Origin: Herbidospora daliensis
GTDB lineage: Bacteria; Actinomycetota; Actinomycetes; Streptosporangiales; Streptosporangiaceae
Direction of reading: 5' to 3'
Assembly (NCBI RefSeq): GCF_001570585.1
Contig: NZ_BBXF01000001.1
Coordinates: 239,421-303,420 of the forward strand
DNA length: 64,000 nt
The notes beneath the pieces are model-generated. The model made no database searches, was not told where the DNA came from, and saw nothing but the letters and a program-made list of their open reading frames with translations. Both the position numbers and the translations under genes were made by a program. Positions 53,023 to 61,339 of this stretch are shown here, in pieces (within the stretch, counting starts at the first letter, position 1; the number at the start of each line of letters is the position of its first letter).

Positions 53023-53895
53023 CTACTCCTGATACGTCGACGCCCGGAAGAGGAACGACGCCCACGACCGGAACGGCCGCCATCCGTCGGCGAGCTTCGC
53101 GTAGTCGCGCGGCGTGGCGTCCTCCGGCAGGCCGTACGCCTCCCTCAGGATCCCGAACAGCCGGGGCTCGTCGCCGGGGAACGCGTCGGGCGCGCCCGCG
53201 CCACGGATCAGGATCAGCCCCGCCGAGAACGGCCCGACGCCCGCGAGCGCCCGCAGTTCCGCCAGCGCCTCCTCGGGCGGGACGCTCCGCAGGTACTCCG
53301 CCGTCAGCACGCCGTCGAGGGCCGCCCGCGCCAGCCCGCGGATCCACTCCTCCTTCTGCGCCGGCAGCCCCATCCCGTCGGCCTCCGCGAGGCTCACCGG
53401 CGGCGGGAAGACCGGATACTCCACGTCGTCGACGACGACCCGCGCCCCGAACTTCTCCGCGATGCGCTGCTTGATCTTCGCCGCGATGTGCATCGACGAC
53501 CGCTGCACGATGATCGCCCAGCAGGCCGACTCCCACGGCGTCCAGAACCCCAGCGGCCGGAGCCCGGGGCTGCGCAGCCGAAGCTCCTCCAGGACGGGAT
53601 CGCCCCGCCCCACCTCCTCGAACCCCCGCCCGTCGACGTCGAGCGAGAAGATCCTGGCGATCTCGTGCCTGATCGCCGGCCCGGCGGGCCGGGTGGTCTC
53701 CACCGCGACGCCGCCGGGGACACCGCCGACCGACACCCCGATCGGGAGCCAGTCGTGCTCGGCGCAGTAGGCGAACCGCAACACGCCGTCTCCGGACGGA
53801 AGCGTGCTCGTCGCCGGCCACTGCCCGACGAACCGCAACGCGTCGGCGAAGTCGAAGGGCCCCTGGGCGGTGAGCGTGAATCCGTGGGAGGTCAT
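53023..53895 (-). CDS. DNA-3-methyladenine glycosylase (AlkA/HhH-GPD type)
   Basis: A 290-aa base-excision repair enzyme. The C-terminal helix-hairpin-helix glycosylase domain has the hairpin LAGVGPFSAG and the catalytic Asp in DAFPGDEPRL. The preceding helical segment (ESACWAIIVQRSSMHIAAKI) is typical of AlkA. It removes alkylated purines from DNA. ATG 53895 is the first in-frame start with the conserved N-terminus. The gene is monocistronic. Confidence 0.9.
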   Translation of the reverse strand: MTSHGFTLTAQGPFDFADALRFVGQWPATSTLPSGDGVLRFAYCAEHDWLPIGVSVGGVPGGVAVETTRPAGPAIRHEIARIFSLDVDGRGFEEVGRGDPVLEELRLRSPGLRPLGFWTPWESACWAIIVQRSSMHIAAKIKQRIAEKFGARVVVDDVEYPVFPPPVSLAEADGMGLPAQKEEWIRGLARAALDGVLTAEYLRSVPPEEALAELRALAGVGPFSAGLILIRGAGAPDAFPGDEPRLFGILREAYGLPEDATPRDYAKLADGWRPFRSWASFLFRASTYQE

Positions 53896-54040
53896 GCGCG
53901 AAATCGTAGGGGCCCGCCGGAACCCTCAGGAGACGCATGCCGCCCATTCGGACCGCGCTTTATGCATTTGTACGTATCCCGCCCCCTCCCCCGGCGAGAC
54001 AATGCCCCCGACCCGAGAACGGCGTACCGGAGGAGCGGAA

Positions 54041-56119
54041 ATGGCGGTCGCGTGGGGAGCGGTTCGGGGCCGTGTCGTCTTCGACAGCAGCGTGCACCCG
54101 ATGTCCAGGGAGCAGCAGTCCACCGGCTTCTCCTGGACCGGCACCCGTTCGGTCCTGGTGACCGACTGGCCGGCGGTCTACGTCCACGACACCGGCGGCC
54201 TCGGCAACGCGGTCGTCTCGGTCCTCGACCCGGCGACCGACCCCGACGCGTCCATCAGGCTCGTCGACGCCAGCACCCGCCTGGTCGCCGACCTCCGGCT
54301 GCGCGGCCAGACGCTCTCGCTCACCTCGGGCCCGCTCGACCCGCCCGCCCTGGCCGCGCTGACGGGCCTGCACGGCCGTCTGGTGCCGGACGCGGCCGCC
54401 GCCGACTTCATCAGCCCGTGCGCGATCTCGATCACCCCGCACTACGAGGACGACCCCGGCGAGGCCGCCGAGTTCGCCGCCTACACCGTCGTCGCGGGCG
54501 GACGCCTCCAGCTCCGGGACCGGGGCGAGGTGCCGCTGGAGTGGCCCGTCAACCGCATCGCGGTGGCTCCGCGCGGGCCGAGCGCCGTCGAGGTGCGCGG
54601 CGGCGCGCTCTTCGGCGGGCGGTTCCTCAGCGGCGCGACCCTGCATCTCGCCACCCCGCTGGTCCGGGACGCGTTCCTGAAGGTCGTGCAGGCCGCCGCG
54701 CACACCGGTCCCGGCACGGTCGGCACGTCGGCCCCGGTGACGATCCGGGGCCTGACGAGCGGCCAGGCCCAGGTCAAGGCCGACTGCGTGCTGAGCGACG
54801 ACGCCCTGGAGTTCCAGTCGCCCGACGGCCGCCAGGTGCTGGCCGCCTTCGACCTCGCCGACCCCCATCTGCGCGTCGCCGGTTCCGCCGAACGTTTCGT
54901 GGTGTTCAGCCCCGTCCACGGCCCGGTGGCGGTGACGTGCGGCTCGCGGGAGTTCGGCCGCCGCCTGCACCGGCACGGCAAGCTCCACGCCGCCGCCGAA
55001 CGCACCCTGGCGTCGGGCGTCTTCCCGGTCGAGTTGTCCGACGGCCGCCCGGTGGCCGTCGCGTTCGCCGCCGACGGCCTGCGGGTGCGCGGCCCCGAGG
55101 TCGGCCTGCACATCGCCTACCCGTCGATCCGCAGCGTCGAAGGCGACCCCGCCGCGCCGCGCCCGACGCTGCGCCTGACGACCGAACGCTCCGACCTCAC
55201 CGTCGTCGCCCAGGCCGAACTGATCCAGGCGCTGCACACCGAGATCCGCACCTGGAGCCACCTGGACGCCGCCGCCGGCCAGATCCCCGACCTGCTGCGC
55301 GCCGCCGCCGGACTGGAGGAGGACTACCTCCTCTACACGATCTTCGGCCCCTTCTACGAGCTGCACGCCGCCCTGCTGGGCGACACCGCCGACCTCGCGA
55401 CCCCCGTCACGTTGCCCGACTCCGCCGAGAGCCGCTCCCGGCTGGCCGCGGTCCTCCAGATCGGGCTGGTCGAGCTGCAGCGCCACCTCGACCAGGTGGC
55501 GTTCGTCCTGCCCGCCTTCATCCGGCACCGCGACGCCCTGCTCTTGGACACCGACGAACCCGAATGGCTCAAGCAGGGCGAGGCCGCCCTGCGCGCCGCG
55601 CTCGCCCCCACGCAGCGCGCCGCGGCCGAGACGGGCCAGCTCGCCGCCCAGGTGTCCCGGCTGATCGACCTCGACCCCGACGCCCTGCCGAAGGTCAGCT
55701 ACGCGGGCGCGGCGATGTCGCTGGGCGCGGCGGCCCTGGTCAACCCGGTGTTCGCGGTGTCGGGCCTGTCGCAGGCGTATTCGGCGCGCAACCAGGGCGA
55801 CCAGCGCAAGAGCCAGGTCACCGCGCAGTCGGAACGCGGCTGGAGCGCCGTGCTCGACCGGTGGAACTCCCTGGTCTCCGGCTCGTTGCCGGTGCTCTCG
55901 TACGTCGTCACCGAGAACGTCTTCCCGCTGCGCTGGGCGGCCGCCGGCCGGCTGGCCGAGACGGCCGCCCTGCCGGGGGTGGCCCGCCGCCTGGCCACCC
56001 TCGACGTGCTGCGCCGTTACCCGTCGGGCCCCGGCATCCGGCTCAGGCGGGGCGAGATCGCCGACCACCTGCGCGCCGCCCGCGACGCCCTGTCCACCCC
56101 CCGCTTCGCCGACTTCTGA
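54041..56119 (+). CDS. 692-aa protein of unknown function with PH/GRAM-like repeats
   Basis: Residues 1 to about 480 contain repeated beta-rich units that each end in a helix: LQLRDRGEVPLEWPVNRIAV to LVRDAFLKVVQAA, then LEFQSPDGRQVLAAFDL to FGRRLHRHGKLHAA, then FPVELSDGRPVAVAF to AELIQALHTEI. This pattern suggests three or four PH- or GRAM-like domains in tandem. The C-terminal 200 residues are helical with one apolar stretch (MSLGAAALVNPVFAVSGL). I do not recognise the family. ATG 54041 has AGGAG 6 nt upstream. A small membrane protein gene follows 10 bp downstream, probably in the same operon. Confidence 0.82.
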   Translation: MAVAWGAVRGRVVFDSSVHPMSREQQSTGFSWTGTRSVLVTDWPAVYVHDTGGLGNAVVSVLDPATDPDASIRLVDASTRLVADLRLRGQTLSLTSGPLDPPALAALTGLHGRLVPDAAAADFISPCAISITPHYEDDPGEAAEFAAYTVVAGGRLQLRDRGEVPLEWPVNRIAVAPRGPSAVEVRGGALFGGRFLSGATLHLATPLVRDAFLKVVQAAAHTGPGTVGTSAPVTIRGLTSGQAQVKADCVLSDDALEFQSPDGRQVLAAFDLADPHLRVAGSAERFVVFSPVHGPVAVTCGSREFGRRLHRHGKLHAAAERTLASGVFPVELSDGRPVAVAFAADGLRVRGPEVGLHIAYPSIRSVEGDPAAPRPTLRLTTERSDLTVVAQAELIQALHTEIRTWSHLDAAAGQIPDLLRAAAGLEEDYLLYTIFGPFYELHAALLGDTADLATPVTLPDSAESRSRLAAVLQIGLVELQRHLDQVAFVLPAFIRHRDALLLDTDEPEWLKQGEAALRAALAPTQRAAAETGQLAAQVSRLIDLDPDALPKVSYAGAAMSLGAAALVNPVFAVSGLSQAYSARNQGDQRKSQVTAQSERGWSAVLDRWNSLVSGSLPVLSYVVTENVFPLRWAAAGRLAETAALPGVARRLATLDVLRRYPSGPGIRLRRGEIADHLRAARDALSTPRFADF

Positions 56120-56129
56120 GGACCCCGCG

Positions 56130-56426
56130 ATGAGCCTGTTCTCCAGCCAGTTCGACCGGGCCCGCCGGTTCTCCGCCGCGTACACGGGAGAGCCGGGCGA
56201 GACCCGGTTCTGGACGCCCGCCGCCGTCGGCGTCGCCGCCGGGCTGGGCGCCGCCGTGATCCTCGCCGCCGACCCCGACCAGACCGCCGCCTTCGGCGGC
56301 GACTCCGGGCACGGGGGCGACGACGGCCCCTGGTCGGTTCACTCGGACTGGTCGGACGCGTCCGTCGGCGGCGACGGCGACTTCATGTACTTCTCCGACG
56401 GCGACGTCAGCTTCACCGTGGGCTGA
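56130..56426 (+). CDS. Small membrane protein with acidic Gly-Asp tail
   Basis: A 98-aa protein with one apolar segment (VGVAAGLGAAVILAA, about 33-47) and a Gly/Asp/Ser-rich acidic tail. GAGGA lies about 8 nt before ATG 56130, overlapping the upstream stop. Probably a partner of the 692-aa protein. Its last 14 bp overlap the convergent gene at 56413. Confidence 0.72.
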   Translation: MSLFSSQFDRARRFSAAYTGEPGETRFWTPAAVGVAAGLGAAVILAADPDQTAAFGGDSGHGGDDGPWSVHSDWSDASVGGDGDFMYFSDGDVSFTVG

Positions 56427-56898
56427 CCCGGCTGTAGTTCTGCCCGACGGGCCGGCCGGGGATCGGCCGCGCGATCAGCGCCACCGGGACGAAGAAGCAG
56501 ATCTGCCCGATCGCGACGGTGAGCGTCCAGAGAGCATGGGTCTCGTAGTGCGCGGCGGCCCGCGCGAACAGCTCGTCGGGCACGCACGGATGGGGCGCCA
56601 GCACGGCCTCCACGAGCTCCAGCGCCACCCGCTCGGCCTCGGTGAAGCAGGGCGCGTCGCGCCAGGACACCACGGCGGCGATGCGATCCTCCGGCTCCCC
56701 GGCCTCGCGGAGCTGCCCGGTCTGCCGGACGACGTGGTAGGTGCTCCCGGCCAGCTGCCCGGCCCGGAGATGCATCAGATGGACGGTACTGTCGGGGATC
56801 GTGCCGTTGTGGACCGCCTTGGACATGCCGGCGGCGATCGCCCCCATACCGGGGAAATACCGCATCGGATCGGGCAGGCGGGACTGAAGTTCGGTCAT
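56413..56898 (-). CDS. Carboxymuconolactone-decarboxylase-like protein, probable ECF41 target
   Basis: A 161-aa helical AhpD/CMD-like protein (HLMHLRAGQLAGSTYHVVRQ, ALELVEAVLAP). CMD-family members linked to ECF41 sigma factors normally carry a Cys-x2-Cys pair at this place; here the positions read Ser and His (GSTYHVV), so redox chemistry through that pair is not possible. ATG 56898 lies two bases from the transcription start predicted from the ECF41-type promoter (56907-56933), giving an almost leaderless mRNA. The gene is divergent from the sigma factor gene, the classic ECF41 arrangement. Confidence 0.85.
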   Translation of the reverse strand: MTELQSRLPDPMRYFPGMGAIAAGMSKAVHNGTIPDSTVHLMHLRAGQLAGSTYHVVRQTGQLREAGEPEDRIAAVVSWRDAPCFTEAERVALELVEAVLAPHPCVPDELFARAAAHYETHALWTLTVAIGQICFFVPVALIARPIPGRPVGQNYSRVSPR

Positions 56899-56906
56899 GC
56901 TCACCC

Positions 56907-56960
56907 GACGACGCGGCGACGCGGAATGTGAGGCCTCACATTTCCGGCCGCTGTCTCGTC
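56907..56960. promoter_or_regulatory. Symmetric back-to-back ECF41-type promoters
   Basis: The perfect 18-bp palindrome AATGTGAGGCCTCACATT (56925-56942) supplies a -35-like CCTCACA to both strands. Plus strand: CCTCACA 56934-56940, 16 nt, CGTC 56957-56960, towards the sigma gene. Minus strand: CCTCACA (plus 56927-56933), 16 nt, CGTC (plus 56907-56910), towards the CMD-like gene. The ECF41 consensus I remember is TGTCACA-N16-CGTC. Confidence 0.75.
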
Positions 56961-56982
56961 GAGTGGGGTGAAGGGGGCGAAC

Positions 56983-57825
56983 GTGACAGTCGAACTGAAC
57001 GAACGACGACATCTGCTCAACCTGTCCTACCGGCTCCTCGGCTCCCTGGCGGACGCCGAGGACGTCGTACAGGAGACCTACGCGCGCTGGTACGCGCTGC
57101 CGCCCGACCGGCAGCGGGCCATCGCGTCACCGGGCGCGTGGCTGACGACCGTGGCCAGCCGCATCTGCCTCGACCTGCTGGGCTCGGCGCGGGTCCGCCG
57201 CGAACGCTACGTCGGCGAGTGGATCCCGGAACCGGTGCCCGACCAGACCGACGACCCCGCCGACCGGGTCACCCTGGACGAATCGGTCAGCATGGCGTTC
57301 CTCGTCGTGCTCGAATCGATGACCCCGGCCGAACGCGTCGCGTTCATCCTGCACGACGTGTTCTGCCACTCCTTCGCCGAAGTGGCGGAGATCGTCGGCC
57401 GCACCCCGGCCGCCTGCCGCCAGCTGGCCTCCTCGGCCCGCCGCCGCGTCGCCGCCGTGCCGTCGGCCCCGGCGACCGAACGCGCCGGCGTGGTCAGGGC
57501 CTTCAAACGGGCGTGGGAGCGCCAGGACATCGAGGCGCTCGTCACCCTGCTCGACCCGGACGTGACGGTCACCGCCGACGGCGGCGGCCAGGTCAACGCG
57601 GCCCTGCGCCCGATCGAGGGCGTCGAGCAGGTCCTGCGCTACGCCGCCGACCTGGCCGGCAGGCTGCCCGGCCTGACCCTGCTGGAGCGCACCGTGAACG
57701 GCCAGCCCGGCCTGGTCATGCGCCAGAACGACGTGACGATGACGGTGCTGGCCTTCGACGTGGCCGACGCCCGCATCACCCGCATCTGGGCGGTCCGCAA
57801 CCCGGAGAAGCTCCGGCCATGGTGA
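56983..57825 (+). CDS. ECF41 RNA polymerase sigma factor (SigJ type)
   Basis: A 280-aa sigma factor with region 2 (NLSYRLLGSLADAEDVVQET), region 4 (FCHSFAEVAEIVGRTPAACR) and a C-terminal SnoaL-like extension. The extension carries the two ECF41 hallmarks, ADGGG (DGGGR motif) and NPEKL (NPDKL motif). In this group the extension replaces an anti-sigma factor as the internal regulator. GTG 56983 has AAGGGGG about 7 nt upstream; GTG 56968 is an alternative. It is likely autoregulated from the promoter at 56934-56960. Its end overlaps a small membrane protein gene by 7 bp. Confidence 0.94.
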   Translation: MTVELNERRHLLNLSYRLLGSLADAEDVVQETYARWYALPPDRQRAIASPGAWLTTVASRICLDLLGSARVRRERYVGEWIPEPVPDQTDDPADRVTLDESVSMAFLVVLESMTPAERVAFILHDVFCHSFAEVAEIVGRTPAACRQLASSARRRVAAVPSAPATERAGVVRAFKRAWERQDIEALVTLLDPDVTVTADGGGQVNAALRPIEGVEQVLRYAADLAGRLPGLTLLERTVNGQPGLVMRQNDVTMTVLAFDVADARITRIWAVRNPEKLRPW

Positions 57826-58148
57826 CCCGGACCCTCATCGCCGCGCGAACCCTGGTGCTCCTCCTCGCCCCGCTCACCGCCGGCCTGCTCCTGACCACGC
57901 CGAACGGCCAGGCCCTGCACAGCGCGGCGGCGTACACGACGTTCGGGATCGCGGTCCTGCACGTGATCGTCACCGTTCTCCAGTGGCGACCGGGCGGCGC
58001 CTCCCCCGAACCCATCCTGTACGCCGCCCTCTTCCTCGCCCTCACGCTCGCTCAGGTGGCCCTGGGGATCGCGGGCCTGACGGTGGCCCACATCCCGCTC
58101 GGGGTGCTCATGTTCGGCCTGAGCCTGGTGCAGCTGACACGGGCCTGA
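57819..58148 (+). CDS. Small four-helix membrane protein
   Basis: A 109-aa protein starting MVTRTLIAARTLVLLLAPL with about four hydrophobic segments (to GVLMFGLSLVQL). I recognise no family. It starts inside the last codons of the sigma factor gene (7-bp overlap), so translation is coupled and the protein may belong to the ECF41 response. Confidence 0.78.
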   Translation: MVTRTLIAARTLVLLLAPLTAGLLLTTPNGQALHSAAAYTTFGIAVLHVIVTVLQWRPGGASPEPILYAALFLALTLAQVALGIAGLTVAHIPLGVLMFGLSLVQLTRA

Positions 58149-58160
58149 GCACGCGCGGGA

Positions 58161-58463
58161 TCAGGCCAGCCAGCAGGCGGCGCGCCGGTGGCGGGGGTCG
58201 GCGAACTCGATCTCCGCCGCCGGGTCGGCCCGCAGGAGGTGCAGGGCCGTCCGGGCCGTCACCCGGTCGGCCGCCCGGCGCCTCTGGTGCGACTCGGCGG
58301 CCCAGCGGGCGATCGACGGGTCGCCGTGGACGCGGGCGTACAGGCGGATGACGACCGTGCGGGTGATCCTCGACCGCGACGGGTGGGAGCGCAGTGCGAA
58401 GATCCAGTGGGTCGACACCGTCCGGCGGTGTTTCGCCGGGACGTGGTGGATGGTGCGGGACAT
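58161..58463 (-). CDS. Small basic hypothetical protein
   Basis: A 100-aa, Arg- and His-rich protein (HRRTVSTHWIFALRSHPSRS, YARVHGDPSIARWAAESHQR). GGAAGG lies 6 nt before ATG 58463, which favours a real gene. No domain is recognised; nucleic-acid binding is possible from charge alone. Confidence 0.6.
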   Translation of the reverse strand: MSRTIHHVPAKHRRTVSTHWIFALRSHPSRSRITRTVVIRLYARVHGDPSIARWAAESHQRRRAADRVTARTALHLLRADPAAEIEFADPRHRRAACWLA

Positions 58464-58534
58464 GCGCGGCCTTCCGGCCCCGCCAGTCTCTCTGGCGTGG
58501 ACCTAGAAGTCGGCGCCGGTGAAACGGCCGCTCA

Positions 58535-59944
58535 TCAGTAACTCCGCTGGCTCTGCGCGTTCAGTTCGGTCATCTTGACGGTCTTGGCCGGATCGGTCAA
58601 CGGGTCGTTGATCTCGAGGATGTCGAGCCCCTTGGTGATGTCGCTCGAATAGATGAACCCGTTGTAGTAATAGGCCGACCACGACCCGCCCAGACTGAGC
58701 TCCGGCCGCAGCGGCCCCCGCTCGAAATAGCCGATCTCCCGCGCGTTCTCCGAATCGGTGAAATCCCACACCGAGACGCCGCCCTGATACCAGCCCTGGA
58801 CCATGATGTCCTTGCCCTTGACGGGAATCAGCGAGCCGTTGTGGGCGACGCAGTTCTCGTCTTCGGTCTGCAACCGCGGAATCTTGAAATAGCCGCGGCG
58901 CTCGAGTTCGTTCCCGGGCGTCAGGTCGTAAATGGCGTTCGCGCCCTCCTGCTTCCCGGTCGCCTTGTCGCAGGTCGCCGAGACCCCGCCGCCGAGTTCG
59001 TCGCTGAACACCAGTTTCGTGCCGTCGTTGTTGAAGGTGGCCGAATGCCACACGGCGAAATTCGGGTCCTGTACGACCTGGAGGACCCGCGGCAGCAGAG
59101 GATTGGAGACGTCCATCAGCACGCCGTCGCCGAAACAGGCCCCCGCGGCGAGCTTCCGCTCCGGATAGACGGTCACGTCGTGGCAGCCGCGCGGGTTCTC
59201 GTACTCCGACTCCTCCGCGAGGGGCCGCTCCCCGAACACCGGCGGCCGGGCGGCCACCCGGGCGGTCTCGGGGGCGTCCACGGGCACCTCGATGATGTCC
59301 ATGGCGGCGTGCGGCGGCGGACAGGTCTCGGAGTCGGGCACCGGCCCGGAGGAGGCGACGTAGACGTACACGGTCCGCTCACCCGGCAGCACCGCGTGGG
59401 TGTGCGATCCGCACTCGGTACGGACGGAGGTCACGTACTTCGGCTGCTTCTTGTCGGAGACGTCGAAGATGCGCACGCCCTCCCACGACCCGGCCGCGCC
59501 CTCTTCGCCCTCTTTCGAGGCGCACGATTCGCCATCGCGCGGATAGTCGACGGAAAGGAAGAGCAGATCCCCGGTGACCGAGATGTCGTTCTGGCCGCCC
59601 TCGCAGACCGTACGGGAAACGACTTGGGGTTTCTCCGGGTCGGAGATGTCGACGATCGTGAACCCGGCATAGTTTCCGACAAACGCGTAATCGCCCTGAA
59701 AGGCGAGATCGGTCCCCCACGCCTCGTCGCCGTCGAAAGGCGCCTCTAGGGGGACGTTCGCGACGACCCTGACATTGTCGCTGTGGTCGATCGCGTCGAC
59801 CGCCAGCCCCGTCGCCGCGGAGGCCGAGGCCGAGGCGGAGGAGGTGGCCGCCTGTGGAGAGACCTCAGGAGGAGGTGCGTCACCGCCAGGACTGCACCCG
59901 GTCGCTAAGAGGGCCACCACCAGGACGCCGAAGATCCGCCTCAT
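58535..59944 (-). CDS. LVIVD-repeat lipoprotein
   Basis: A 469-aa lipoprotein with lipobox LLATGCSP, a Ser-Ala-rich linker (about 30-46), then a beta-propeller of LVIVD-type repeats (GDYAFVGNYAGFTIVDISDP, GVRIFDVSDKKQP, GVLMDVSNPLLP, GVSVWDFTDSENA). It is anchored to the outer face of the membrane, and its ligand is unknown. No good ribosome site precedes ATG 59944. It follows the SsgB-like gene by 53 bp on the same strand. Confidence 0.88.
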   Translation of the reverse strand: MRRIFGVLVVALLATGCSPGGDAPPPEVSPQAATSSASASASAATGLAVDAIDHSDNVRVVANVPLEAPFDGDEAWGTDLAFQGDYAFVGNYAGFTIVDISDPEKPQVVSRTVCEGGQNDISVTGDLLFLSVDYPRDGESCASKEGEEGAAGSWEGVRIFDVSDKKQPKYVTSVRTECGSHTHAVLPGERTVYVYVASSGPVPDSETCPPPHAAMDIIEVPVDAPETARVAARPPVFGERPLAEESEYENPRGCHDVTVYPERKLAAGACFGDGVLMDVSNPLLPRVLQVVQDPNFAVWHSATFNNDGTKLVFSDELGGGVSATCDKATGKQEGANAIYDLTPGNELERRGYFKIPRLQTEDENCVAHNGSLIPVKGKDIMVQGWYQGGVSVWDFTDSENAREIGYFERGPLRPELSLGGSWSAYYYNGFIYSSDITKGLDILEINDPLTDPAKTVKMTELNAQSQRSY

Positions 59945-59997
59945 AGGGGAACGCTATGGCACGGATGGCCCGGTTACGCGGGGAATGCGTAACGGTT

Positions 59998-60414
59998 TCA
60001 GGAGCTCCAGAGCATGTTGGTCAGCTCTTCGTCGAGATCCATGAAGTCGACCTCGCGCCCGGCCGGCACCAGCTCGTAGGTCCGGTGGAGGAACTCGGTC
60101 AGCGGCGCCAACGGCACCTCGAACAGCGCCTGCCCGAAGGGAGAGGTCAGGCTGATGTGGAGCGTGCGCTCCCCGTCGGACCGCGCCGGCCACACCTGGA
60201 CGTCACCGTCACCCACCCGCCGGACGATGCCCACGGTCAGCAACTCGCGCGCGAAGATCCATTCGACCGGCTCGTCGTTGCCCACGTGGAAGGCCATGCG
60301 GATGGCGTAAGGATCTTCGGCCGTGTAGCTCAACCCCGCCAGCAGCGGGACGGTCGTGCGGTCTGGGACGACAAGCCGAAGGCCCAGCTCGGCAGAGACG
60401 GTGGTGCTGTTCAT
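59998..60414 (-). CDS. SsgA/SsgB-like sporulation and cell-division regulator
   Basis: A 138-aa protein of the SsgA-like (SALP) family, with family stretches LGLRLVVPDRTTVPL, YTAEDPYAIRMAFHVG, VEWIFARELLTVG and VQVWPAR. Length and sequence are closest to SsgB in my memory; SsgB positions FtsZ at sporulation septa. It supports a spore-forming host. ATG 60414 has AAAGG about 12 nt upstream. No clear sigma-H-type promoter was found. Confidence 0.9.
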   Translation of the reverse strand: MNSTTVSAELGLRLVVPDRTTVPLLAGLSYTAEDPYAIRMAFHVGNDEPVEWIFARELLTVGIVRRVGDGDVQVWPARSDGERTLHISLTSPFGQALFEVPLAPLTEFLHRTYELVPAGREVDFMDLDEELTNMLWSS

Positions 60415-60870
60415 CGTCAGCCAAACCTTTTCGTCGTCGGGACCCCTGAGGGGCTTTCACTGCTCAGACGGACCACGTCCCGAGCTATGACGCGGAACGA
60501 AGAAACCTTGCAGGGAAGATTCCGCCGTCAGGCCGTTCTGTAACGCACAGCACAGCCAGACATTTTGGCATCTACCTGCACAAACACCATAACCAACCCG
60601 GTGTTTGCGATGGTTTTGCGTGTCCTCCGAGACGTGGATGGGCTTCAGGTGGTGCTTATTGGTCGAGTGTGGAGCATCACGATGCTATGCCAACAGACCG
60701 CCACGCCGCCCGTTCCTGGAGAACCTTTCGATGACGATGCGGGGACAGACCCGAGACACGGCGGGGACTCCAGGGGTTCCACGGCCCCCGACTCGGCCTT
60801 CGCTTCGCGTGGAGGGCGCGGAGTGCGGTATGGTTCTTGCTGTCGGGCCCCGCAGGGGAACGATCATCCC
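60415..60870. other. Intergenic region before tRNA-Val
   Basis: 456 bp without a convincing gene. It contains the promoter of the SsgB-like gene (minus) and of the tRNA (plus). TATGGT near 60829 could be the tRNA -10. Short open frames here have no recognisable domains. Confidence 0.6.
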
Positions 60871-60942
60871 GGGCGATTAGCTCAGCGGGAGAGCGCTTCG
60901 TTCACACCGAAGAGGTCACTGGTTCGATCCCAGTATCGCCCA
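60871..60942 (+). tRNA. tRNA-Val (anticodon CAC)
   Basis: 72 nt fold into a full cloverleaf: acceptor GGGCGAT/ATCGCCC, D stem GCTC/GAGC, anticodon stem CTTCG/CGAAG with loop TTCACAC, T stem ACTGG/CCAGT with loop TTCGATC, discriminator A. CCA is not encoded. It reads GTG valine codons. Its 3' half is repeated in decayed form at 62921-62962. Confidence 0.97.
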
Positions 60943-61339
60943 CTCTGGAGAGGGAGACCTGTGGTCAGCGGCTTCGCCGCTTTCCCCGGGTCTCCTTCGT
61001 CGTTTACACGGGGGGACGACCCCCCGAACCCCCCGATGCGAAGGGGCTGGCGCCCCCTCGCGCTCCCCCCGGCCGCTTCGCGGCCCCTCGTCGCTGTCGC
61101 TCCGGGTCGCTGTCGCTCCCGGCGAAGGGCTCCGCCCCTCGCGCTCCCTGGACAGGCCTCGCTTCGCTCGGGCGGCTCTCGCTTCGCTCGAAGATCTCTG
61201 ATCGATTCGATTTACCCGCCGGAGTCATACATGGGGCGCCGGCCACGGGAGTCGACGCGATTTGGCGGCCGTGTTGCGTGCTGGCCTTCGTCGCCATAGC
61301 CAGGACGGCGTACGGAGGCCGCTGCCCACTCGACGGTGC
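60943..61339. other. tRNA downstream flank, gene-free
   Basis: 397 bp rich in hairpins and short repeats: TCGCTGTCGCTCC twice (61091-61103, 61107-61119), the stem GGGGGG-ACGA-CCCCCC (61010-61025) and repeated CGCTTCGCTCG near 61160 and 61190. No gene. Parts of its first 70 bp recur after the decayed tRNA copy near 62979-63023. Confidence 0.65.
60953..60995 (+). terminator. Hairpin downstream of tRNA-Val
   Basis: GGAGACC (60953-60959) pairs with GGTCTCC (60989-60995), enclosing an inner AGCGGC-TTC-GCCGCT hairpin. TTCGTCGTTT follows. Likely tRNA terminator. Confidence 0.7.

Noticed and set aside
52942..56133. A plus-strand frame of 1,063 codons
   Set aside because: It is a shifted frame of the 692-aa protein gene and antisense to the AlkA gene; no domains.
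60943..61339. Possible small genes or a structural RNA in the tRNA flank
   Set aside because: Frames have no ribosome sites or domains. The hairpins are short and GC-driven apart from the likely tRNA terminator.
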